Source: Candidatus Cloacimonadota bacterium (lineage in GTDB: Bacteria; Cloacimonadota; Cloacimonadia; Cloacimonadales; TCS61). From it: a stretch of 8,245 nt of DNA. The DNA lies in assembly GCA_030596265.1 (NCBI GenBank), contig JAUVKM010000080.1:1-8245 (forward strand), read 5' to 3'. The stretch's first letter is position 1. Each line of letters starts with the position of its first letter. A program made the position numbers and the translations under genes. This document shows, piece by piece, positions 1 through 6,835 of the stretch. The notes below the pieces were generated by a model that ran no database searches, was not told the DNA's origin, and saw nothing but the letters and a program-made list of their open reading frames with translations.

Positions 1-51
1 GCCGTGCTTATTTTTCCTCTTTCTATTATGAGGTTGATAAGTCCTTTTCAT
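1..51 (-). CDS. rpmH: 50S ribosomal protein L34, N-terminal fragment
   Basis: The first 17 codons of a leftward gene are visible, and the rest lies beyond the left edge. They translate to MKRTYQPHNRKRKNKHG, the near-invariant start of bacterial L34, a very basic protein of about 45 residues in the large ribosomal subunit. The ATG (51 to 49 on the minus strand) has an excellent Shine-Dalgarno AAGGAG at 59-64, 7 nt upstream, which fixes the start. The gene lies 135 bp downstream of purA on the same strand. In many bacteria rpmH is followed by rnpA (RNase P protein) and yidC, so those genes may lie just left of the window; this is inference from common synteny. Despite the short fragment, identification is secure because the motif is so conserved. 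Confidence 0.93.
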   Translation of the reverse strand, partial: MKRTYQPHNRKRKNKHG

Positions 52-103
52 GTTAATTCTCCTTATAAAATATTTCCAATCTATATATCAGATAACTCTT
101 TAT

Positions 104-132
104 TTTATACCTTTTTATAAAGGCTGGAACAA
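104..132 (-). promoter_or_regulatory. Weak candidate promoter for rpmH
   Basis: Reading leftward, a TATAAA (-10 like, 109 to 104) lies 17 nt downstream of TTGTTC (-35 like, 132 to 127). This would start transcription near position 97 and leave a leader of about 45 nt before the rpmH ATG. The -10 is good and the -35 poor. A perfect TTGACA also occurs on this strand (158 to 153) but has no credible -10 at 16-18 nt. Separate transcription of rpmH is expected, but this exact site is tentative. Confidence 0.3.
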
Positions 133-186
133 ACTGAAATAGGAAGTTTTACTGTCAAGATTTATTTGTTTACAGCAATTTAGCAA

Positions 187-1431
<1,245 letters not shown>

Positions 1432-1485
1432 TCACACTCTCCTTTAGTTGAAATATTAAACACGAAAATATTACTTGAATTATGT

Positions 1486-1519
1486 GTCAACCAATGAATT
1501 ACGCAAGAAAAAAGTTGAC
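1486..1519. repeat. Inverted repeat GTCAAC / GTTGAC in the purA-fapA divergent spacer
   Basis: GTCAAC at 1486-1491 and its reverse complement GTTGAC at 1514-1519 are separated by 22 nt. Read outward, each arm supplies a -35-like hexamer: TTGACA leftward (1490 to 1485) toward purA and TTGACG rightward (1515-1520) toward fapA. They could be back-to-back -35 elements or an operator for a dimeric regulator. Neither has a convincing -10 at 17 nt; the rightward one is followed by TTAATG, and the leftward TAATAT is only 11 nt away. The sequence is certain and the function is a guess. Confidence 0.35.
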
Positions 1520-1601
1520 GCCAAATACGAGTGCTTATTAATGTTTTTTGTATATGAGGGCTTAATGGATGCATAAAAGAAGATCAGGGTAATGATTGCA
1601 A

Positions 1602-1611
1602 AACCCGGGTT
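1602..1611. repeat. Perfect 10-bp palindrome AACCCGGGTT upstream of fapA
   Basis: A GC-rich perfect palindrome stands out in an otherwise AT-rich spacer, about 60 bp upstream of the candidate -10 of the fapA-like gene. Its symmetry and position would suit a regulator-binding site. Nothing else in the sequence supports that, and a palindrome this short can occur by chance. Confidence 0.25.
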
Positions 1612-1669
1612 AGACGAACACAACAGGTGTAAAATATATTGCAAGAGCATTGCGGAATACAGGAATGAA

Positions 1670-1675
1670 TATAAT
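1670..1675 (+). promoter_or_regulatory. Candidate -10 element for the fapA-like gene
   Basis: A perfect TATAAT lies 26 nt before the ATG at 1702. It would start transcription near 1682 and leave a leader of about 20 nt carrying the AAGAGAGAG Shine-Dalgarno (1685-1693). No good -35 lies at the standard distance; TTGCGG at 1650-1655 is only 14 nt upstream. The position is plausible, but the missing -35 keeps confidence low. Confidence 0.4.
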
Positions 1676-1701
1676 AGATTTTATAAGAGAGAGTATTTAA
1701 A

Positions 1702-2961
1702 ATGAATGATAACACTGATGGAAAAGTTTATACAAATTCAGATAAAACACTTTATTTAACGATTTCAAAAGATAATCTTTCTGCCTATCTCACAATAGAA
1801 GATAACGGTAATATGATCGATGAGAAAGAAATATCTTCCCTTATCTCTTCTGTGGGAATTAAGAATGGATTGGAAGAAGCATTAGAATATAATATCAAAC
1901 ATGGGATATTAAAAGAAATAGGCAATCCATTCCTCATTGCTTTAGCTTCCTCTAGGAAAGCTAAAGCTGGGATAATGCATAAATTTGCTTCTGAGTCTTG
2001 CATTAATATTGATGAACATTATGAAATGGATGCTTTATCTGAATTTGAAAAAGTTGAAAAAGATCAACCATTGGCTGATATTTCTATTAGTGGTGCGCAA
2101 GAGAGCGGAATTGATGTTTTTGGCAATGAGGTCTCTTCAGAGCCAGAATCTCAAGTAAATGTGGATGATATTTTAGGCAAAAATGTTTACTATTCTACAG
2201 AAACAAATCAGATATTATCATCAGAAGCAGGATATCCATATTTCGATTATGAGAATAAAATATGTGTGAAATCTACCTTTATATCACAGGACATTCATGA
2301 TACAAATAAAACCATCTATGGGAACACAACAATTGATGGAGTTATTTCAAATTCTAATTTAGAGGTTTTTGGTGATCTTTGGGTTAAGGGAAACATTAGA
2401 AATTGTGATAATGGCGGAATCATAGTTCATGGAAATGTTATCTTTGATTATGCAGAAAATTCTAAAATTATTGCTTCCGGAAAAATCATGGTAAATAAAA
2501 ATGCTCGAAACAGCCTGATCTATGCAAATGGAATAATAGAAGCCGAAGAAAACAGTTCAATTTCCGGAGGAGTTATCCAAAGTGGCGAAGGCTTGGATGT
2601 TTTTTCTATCGGAAGCCCCCTTGGTATTCTTACTGAAGTAGAAATTGCAATTGCGCCGTTTTTAAAAGAGCAAATACGCATTACTGTTAATAAACTCACT
2701 CAGGCAAGAAATGATTCGGAAGTTGATGAGACCTTAATATCCTCTCTTGTAGAAAAATTACAAGAATTAAAATTAGAATTTGTTAAAGAAATAGAAAAAT
2801 CACACAATATTGATTCATTAAAGATAATAATTAAAGAAAAGATTTATCCAAATTCAAATATCAGGATATTGAAAGATGTTCTGGAAATTTCTGAGGAAAA
2901 GACTAATATTATGATATCAGTAAATGATACGGGTTTGGAGATAAATGAAGTTGACAGATAA
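1702..2961 (+). CDS. fapA: FapA/DUF342 family polymerizing beta-helix protein
   Basis: This 419-residue protein has the architecture of the FapA (DUF342) family. The N-terminal region has beta strands and the helix usual for this family (about 15-100), and a degenerate Gly/Asp linker follows (about 128-150). A right-handed beta-helix with repeating GN/GD/G-I turns spans about 205-305 (for example LEVFGDLWVKGNI and GGIIVHGNVIF). The C-terminal part has a helical, coiled-coil-like segment (about 315-375) and a closing strand region starting IYPNSNIRI (381-389). It has no signal peptide or membrane segment, so it is probably cytoplasmic. In Vibrio, FapA influences flagellar assembly, but the wider family also occurs in non-flagellated bacteria, so its job here is unknown. 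No flagellar gene is nearby. The ATG has AAGAGAGAG 8 nt upstream. The gene ends with tandem stops TAA TAG and is followed by a strong terminator, so it is probably monocistronic. Confidence 0.82.
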   Translation: MNDNTDGKVYTNSDKTLYLTISKDNLSAYLTIEDNGNMIDEKEISSLISSVGIKNGLEEALEYNIKHGILKEIGNPFLIALASSRKAKAGIMHKFASESCINIDEHYEMDALSEFEKVEKDQPLADISISGAQESGIDVFGNEVSSEPESQVNVDDILGKNVYYSTETNQILSSEAGYPYFDYENKICVKSTFISQDIHDTNKTIYGNTTIDGVISNSNLEVFGDLWVKGNIRNCDNGGIIVHGNVIFDYAENSKIIASGKIMVNKNARNSLIYANGIIEAEENSSISGGVIQSGEGLDVFSIGSPLGILTEVEIAIAPFLKEQIRITVNKLTQARNDSEVDETLISSLVEKLQELKLEFVKEIEKSHNIDSLKIIIKEKIYPNSNIRILKDVLEISEEKTNIMISVNDTGLEINEVDR

Positions 2962-3066
2962 TAGCATCAAATATTATTTGTTAATAAAAATAATTAGTGG
3001 GTATAAGAAGAGTGAAGTATCTGTGGATTAAAATAATAGATAAAAAAGATTTATAGTATAAATGAT

Positions 3067-3099
3067 AAAAGCATTTACCGATAGGTGAATGCTTTTTTT
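3067..3099 (+). terminator. Rho-independent terminator after the fapA-like gene
   Basis: AAGCATTTACC (3069-3079) pairs with GGTGAATGCTT (3084-3094) across the loop GATA. This forms an 11-bp stem with one G-T wobble, extendable by two A-T pairs, and runs into seven Ts (3093-3099). It is the clearest terminator in the window. It ends 27 nt before the ATG of the zinc-ribbon gene, leaving little room for a promoter between them. It may therefore be leaky or act as an attenuator. Confidence 0.88.
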
Positions 3100-3126
3100 G
3101 TTTGTTAAAAGATTTAAGGGGTGTAA

Positions 3127-3831
3127 ATGAAAAAGCAATTAGGGATATTGGTTCAAATGCAAAAATTCGATACGATCATTGGGGAGAAAAATATTCTAAC
3201 AAAAGAATTACCCCAGCAATTGAATAGTTTAAAGCAATCTCTAAAGAATACAGATGAAACTGCAGCAGCTACAAAAAGTGAACTTGATGAAAATCAGAAA
3301 GATCAAAAATTAAAAGAACTCGATATTGCAGACAATAACAGCAAAAGCGCAAAATATAAAAATCAACTTCTTACTATCGAAACTAACAAAGAGTATAAGG
3401 CGCTTAACAGTGAGATAAATCATCTGGAAAAAAAGAACTCTGGAATTGATGATGAATTAATCGGGTTAATGGAAGTTGAATCTGAGCTTAAAGAGCGCTT
3501 GGAAGAAGAAAGGAAAGCACAAAAGAAAGCTTCTGATGAACTTAAGGCTAATGAGGAAAAGCTTGAAAAAGAAATACAAGAAGTACAAAAAGATATCGAA
3601 GATCTAAAAAGCAAGAGGAATGTTTTAGCAATAGAACTTCCAAGGGATCTTATCCGAAGATACGCTACTTTAATAAAGAATAGAAATCGCAAAGCAGTTG
3701 CATTTAATGATAATAATGCTTGCAGTGGTTGCGGGTATACTATTCGACCTCAAGTTGCTATTGACATAAAAGAAGGTGAATCTGTAATTTATTGTGAAAG
3801 TTGCGGAAGAATTCTTGTAGCTCATTTATAA
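3127..3831 (+). CDS. C4-type zinc-ribbon, coiled-coil protein (CT398-like, COG1579)
   Basis: This 234-residue cytoplasmic protein is mostly charged helix (about 10-165), predicted as a long coiled-coil hairpin rich in Glu and Lys. It ends in a zinc ribbon with Cys199-x2-Cys202 and Cys223-x2-Cys226. The family hallmark NKEYKAL is at 87-93. Length, layout and both motifs fit the COG1579/zf-RING_7 family, whose Chlamydia member CT398 (CdsZ) binds sigma-54 and secretion components. In most bacteria the function is unknown, so I assign no symbol. The ATG is preceded by AAGGGG (3116-3121) at 5 nt. A terminator lies 27 nt before the start. rnpB begins 13 nt after the stop, and the probable rnpB -10 boxes overlap the stop codon. 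Co-transcription of this gene with rnpB is possible. Confidence 0.88.
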   Translation: MKKQLGILVQMQKFDTIIGEKNILTKELPQQLNSLKQSLKNTDETAAATKSELDENQKDQKLKELDIADNNSKSAKYKNQLLTIETNKEYKALNSEINHLEKKNSGIDDELIGLMEVESELKERLEEERKAQKKASDELKANEEKLEKEIQEVQKDIEDLKSKRNVLAIELPRDLIRRYATLIKNRNRKAVAFNDNNACSGCGYTIRPQVAIDIKEGESVIYCESCGRILVAHL

Positions 3832-3837
3832 TATAAT
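3827..3837 (+). promoter_or_regulatory. Double -10 (TATAATATAAT), probable rnpB promoter
   Basis: Two perfect TATAAT boxes share one base, at 3827-3832 and 3832-3837, and overlap the TAA stop of the zinc-ribbon gene (3829-3831). The second places the transcription start about 7 nt on, at 3844-3845, exactly where the P1 helix of RNase P RNA begins. The -35 region lies inside the coding sequence and is weak: TTGCGG at 3801-3806 is 20 nt from the first box. Confidence 0.6.
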
Positions 3838-3844
3838 TAGTGTA

Positions 3845-4235
3845 GTCAAAGAAGATAAAGTGTCTGCTGCGTGGAAACACGGAGAGGAAAGTCCGAACAC
3901 CTAAGGGCAGGATACTTCTTAACGGGAAGTTCTGGTAACAGAAAGCTAGCTCCACAGAAATAAACTACCAGATATCATTTGATGTTTGGAAAAGGTGAAA
4001 TGGCGGTGTAAGAGACCACCAATTCTCGGTGTGAATCGGGAAGTTAGGAAAGCCTTATCCGGTGCAATGCCAAATAGGAGAATGAGAGCCGGCCCGGCTT
4101 GTTAAGTTCTCGGGTGGGCAGCTAAAACCGGTCAGTAATGAATCCGATTGGGTATAGCAATATCCGGTTTAGAGAAATAGACACTGGATTGCTTATTAAG
4201 CAATTTACAGAATTCGGCTTAATATCTTCTTTGAC
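3845..4235 (+). ncRNA. rnpB: RNase P RNA, bacterial type A
   Basis: This is the catalytic RNA of ribonuclease P, which matures tRNA 5' ends. The 13-nt GTCAAAGAAGATA (3845-3857) is perfectly complementary to 4223-4235 and forms helix P1, defining a 391-nt RNA. P2 pairs AGTGTCT (3859-3865) with AGACACT (4179-4185). P3 is a short CGTG-GAAA-CACG hairpin (3870-3881). The universal P4 strands are GAGGAAAGTCC (3884-3894) and ACAGAATTCGGCTTA (4207-4221). GTGCAATGCCAAATAGGAG matches the J14/15-P15 region. Type A features are P16 (4078-4082 with 4107-4111), P17 (4087-4090 with 4096-4099), and a P17 loop GCCC that can form P6 with GGGC at 3905-3908. P18 (4125-4131 with 4164-4170) is enlarged, and a P19 hairpin is present (4188-4204). 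The region between P4 and P15 was not folded in detail. Confidence 0.97.
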
Positions 4236-4264
4236 GCTTATTTTTTATATTAAAGGAATGATAA

Positions 4265-6001
4265 ATGCAAAAAAAATGGAGAATATCTAAACCTCTATCT
4301 GAGGAACTACAGAAGCAAAAAGAACATATAGTTGAAAACATAAAATGCCCTGATATGATTGCAGAAATGTTGATCAGAAAAGAACTTATCGAAATTGGCG
4401 ATATTGAAGAATTTTTCCACCCAAATTTAAATAATATGCACGATCCATTTCTCTACAAAGATATGAAAAAAGCAACCGAACGGATCAAACTTGCTATCGA
4501 TAAGAAAGAATTAATCACGATCTATGGCGATTACGATGTTGATGGTACAACCTCTTCGGCTTTATTATATCTGGGACTAAAAAAAATCGGTGCTAATATT
4601 GATTACTATATTCCGCATAGAATGATCGATGGTTACGGATTGTCATTGAGCGGTGTCGATATACTCAAAGAAAACGGAACAGAATTAATCATCAGTGTAG
4701 ATTGCGGAATTAATGCAATTGAAGAAGTTGAACAAATAAATGATCTGGGAATGGATATCATCGTTACAGATCACCATAATCCTAAAGAAGAATTACCCCA
4801 AGCAAATGCGATTATAAACCCCAAAAGGATTGATTGTGATTACCCATATAAAATGCTGGCAGGTGTTGGAGTTGCTTATAAACTTTTGGTTGCAGTATAT
4901 TCTCAATTGGAGATTAATACAGACGAACTTATTGATAAATATATAGATCTTGTAGCATTAGGAACTATTGCCGATATTGTTCCGCTTACGGGTGAAAATA
5001 GAATAATTGCCAGCCTTGGTTTAGAAAGATTGGCTAAGAGACAGAATATTGGATTAAACGCACTCATAAAACTTGCTGGGCTTTCGCAGAAAGAGCTTAA
5101 TTCTGCTGATATTGTGTTTGGAATTGCACCGCGTATAAATGCTGCAGGTAGAATGGGAAGTGCAATGCGAGCTGTTGAGCTTATGGTATCTGTTGAAGAA
5201 GCAGAAAGTGAAGAATTAGCTCAGATCATTGAAAGAGAAAATTCATTAAGACAGCAAATAGACCAACGCACATTCCAGGAAGCTTGTGACATTATCGAAA
5301 AGAAATATAAAAATATCGATGAAACGCCAATTATAGTCGTCTCATCTGATGGTTGGCATCCCGGAGTTATTGGTATAGTCGCTTCTAAATTGGTAGAAAA
5401 ATATTATCGTCCATCAATTATGATAACATTCAAGAATGGAATTGGAAGCGGTTCCGGTAGAAGTATTGCAGGATTTAATCTTTTTGATGCGCTTGTATCT
5501 GTAGAAGAATATTTAGAAACTTTCGGTGGACATAAATATGCTGCAGGTTTGCAAATACTTGTGGAATATGTAGATCTACTTGAGAATAAATTAAAAAAAT
5601 ATGTTAAAGAACATATAACAGAAGAGCAGTTAATTCCACCGTTGAATATTGACACAAAATTAGAATTATTTGAGATCAATGATAACCTGCTTGAATGGTT
5701 AGAAAAGTTTGCTCCTTTCGGTCCCGGAAATATGCGCCCCACTTTTTTCACAGAGCAGGTTATGGTAGTCGGATTTCCTTATAATGTAGGGAAGAATCAC
5801 CTCAAATTAAAAGTTATGAAGGATGGCTGTGAACTCGATCTTATCGGGTTTAACCTGGGAGATTACCTGCCATTCCTAAAAAAAGGTTCAAATGTTGATA
5901 TTGCATATTCTTTGGAATTCAATACCTGGCAGGGAAGAACGTCAATTCAGGGAAAATTAAAAGATCTTCGAATTGCCGGACAAGATCAAGAGGATTATTG
6001 A
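4265..6001 (+). CDS. recJ: Single-stranded-DNA-specific 5'-3' exonuclease RecJ
   Basis: RecJ degrades single-stranded DNA 5' to 3' in recombination and mismatch or base-excision repair, using divalent metal ions. This copy has 578 residues, normal for bacterial RecJ. DHH-domain motifs are complete: YGDYDVDG (87-94; metal-binding Asp89, Asp91, Asp93), SVDCGI (144-149), TDHH (168-171), and ALGTIADIVPL (231-241). APRINAAGRMG (288-298) follows. The DHHA1 domain shows GWHPGVIGIVASKL (363-376), GSGRS (396-400) and GGHKYAAG (421-428). The C-terminal OB-fold region begins near FAPFGPGNMRPTF (482-494). The ATG has AAAGGA (4252-4257) 7 nt upstream. The gene starts 29 nt after rnpB with no clear terminator between them, so read-through from the rnpB promoter is possible. 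Its stop lies 2 nt before the preferred start of the lipoprotein gene. Confidence 0.96.
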   Translation: MQKKWRISKPLSEELQKQKEHIVENIKCPDMIAEMLIRKELIEIGDIEEFFHPNLNNMHDPFLYKDMKKATERIKLAIDKKELITIYGDYDVDGTTSSALLYLGLKKIGANIDYYIPHRMIDGYGLSLSGVDILKENGTELIISVDCGINAIEEVEQINDLGMDIIVTDHHNPKEELPQANAIINPKRIDCDYPYKMLAGVGVAYKLLVAVYSQLEINTDELIDKYIDLVALGTIADIVPLTGENRIIASLGLERLAKRQNIGLNALIKLAGLSQKELNSADIVFGIAPRINAAGRMGSAMRAVELMVSVEEAESEELAQIIERENSLRQQIDQRTFQEACDIIEKKYKNIDETPIIVVSSDGWHPGVIGIVASKLVEKYYRPSIMITFKNGIGSGSGRSIAGFNLFDALVSVEEYLETFGGHKYAAGLQILVEYVDLLENKLKKYVKEHITEEQLIPPLNIDTKLELFEINDNLLEWLEKFAPFGPGNMRPTFFTEQVMVVGFPYNVGKNHLKLKVMKDGCELDLIGFNLGDYLPFLKKGSNVDIAYSLEFNTWQGRTSIQGKLKDLRIAGQDQEDY

Positions 6002-6003
6002 TC

Positions 6004-6834
6004 ATGACAAAAAAACATAGTTATAGGCTTTTTATCTTGCTCATTTTGTTTTTAACTGCCTGTTCAACTATAGAAATGCAATATTATAGAATTCCGGAAA
6101 AGATTAATATAATTCAAAAGATCAAAACAGATTTTGTACCTGAAAAATGCCTTTATTCTTCCATTAATAAAACTGCTTTTGTTTTAGAAAAAGAAGCTAA
6201 TATAATTCATATTTATAAAAATGGGAAAAAGATCAATACAATTGGCAGACTTGGTTTTACATCTAATAGTTTTAATAAGTTAGCAGATATCACTCTCTCG
6301 CCGGATGGTAACCTTTTAGCCCTCGATAGTTTCCAAAAAAAGATTAAAAAATTTGATATTGATGGAAAGCTTATTGCAGAACTTAACCTGAACGATTTTA
6401 TTGAACCGGTGCTTCTAGCAGTTGCTATTGATGAAACTTATTACATCTATGATAATGCATTCAAAGAAATAATAATAACACGTACATTCGACCAATCTGA
6501 CTGGTATACTTTTGGTAAATTTCAGCTAAGTGATCCCAGTAAAATAAGTTTAGGAAAAAATGAGATCACGATTTATGATAAGTTGAAAAATTCTACGATA
6601 ATTTTTGGCATTTTGGGACGATTTCAGAATGAAATTGATGGTAATATCCAAATTGAGAAACAGCAACAATACATTTTGAAAGAGCATTTTATCTATCATC
6701 CCAAGAGTGCAAACAAATTTGCAATTTCTACAAATAAATGGAACGATTTTATTATTGAAGATAATGTGATCCTGCTTTCTGATAACGAAATTTGGATTGG
6801 AAAACTTACCTATTCAGAACCAAAAGAGAAATAA
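6004..6834 (+). CDS. Predicted lipoprotein with NHL/beta-propeller-like repeats
   Basis: No specific family is recognised. From the ATG at 6004 the protein has 276 residues. It opens with a lipoprotein signal: basic MTKKHSYR, a hydrophobic core, and the lipobox LTAC with Cys20 as the predicted lipidated residue, followed by Ser. It is therefore predicted to be membrane-anchored outside the cytoplasm. Repeats of the form IHIYKNGKKINTIG (about 66-79) and ITLSPDGNLLALDS (about 94-107), then IKKFDIDGKLI, resemble blades of NHL or six-bladed propellers; this is a fold inference only. A TTG at 5998 in the same frame would overlap the recJ stop. I prefer ATG 6004 because AAGAGGA (5988-5994) is then 9 nt away rather than 3. 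It sits in an apparent operon between recJ and lnt, whose product would acylate it. Confidence 0.8.
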   Translation: MTKKHSYRLFILLILFLTACSTIEMQYYRIPEKINIIQKIKTDFVPEKCLYSSINKTAFVLEKEANIIHIYKNGKKINTIGRLGFTSNSFNKLADITLSPDGNLLALDSFQKKIKKFDIDGKLIAELNLNDFIEPVLLAVAIDETYYIYDNAFKEIIITRTFDQSDWYTFGKFQLSDPSKISLGKNEITIYDKLKNSTIIFGILGRFQNEIDGNIQIEKQQQYILKEHFIYHPKSANKFAISTNKWNDFIIEDNVILLSDNEIWIGKLTYSEPKEK

Positions 6835-6835
6835 A

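Noticed and set aside
110..123. CCTTT-TTAT-AAAGG hairpin between purA and rpmH
   Set aside because: The stem is only 5 bp with no T-run on either side, so it is not credible as a purA terminator.
52..186. Possible replication origin between purA and rpmH
   Set aside because: rpmH is often near oriC, but I found no TTATCCACA-type DnaA boxes or AT-rich 13-mers in this spacer.
1541..1576. Tiny ORF of 11 codons (MFFVYEGLMDA) in the divergent spacer
   Set aside because: It has no Shine-Dalgarno and is too short to distinguish from chance.
3758..3955. 65-codon minus-strand open frame
   Set aside because: It runs antisense to the zinc-ribbon end and the 5' part of rnpB, both of which explain the sequence.
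4236..4264. T-rich stretch after rnpB as a terminator
   Set aside because: The Ts follow the long-range P1 strand and not a local GC hairpin, so rnpB termination here is not supported.
5404..5751. 115-codon minus-strand open frame
   Set aside because: It is antisense to the DHHA1 and OB regions of recJ, with no supporting signal.
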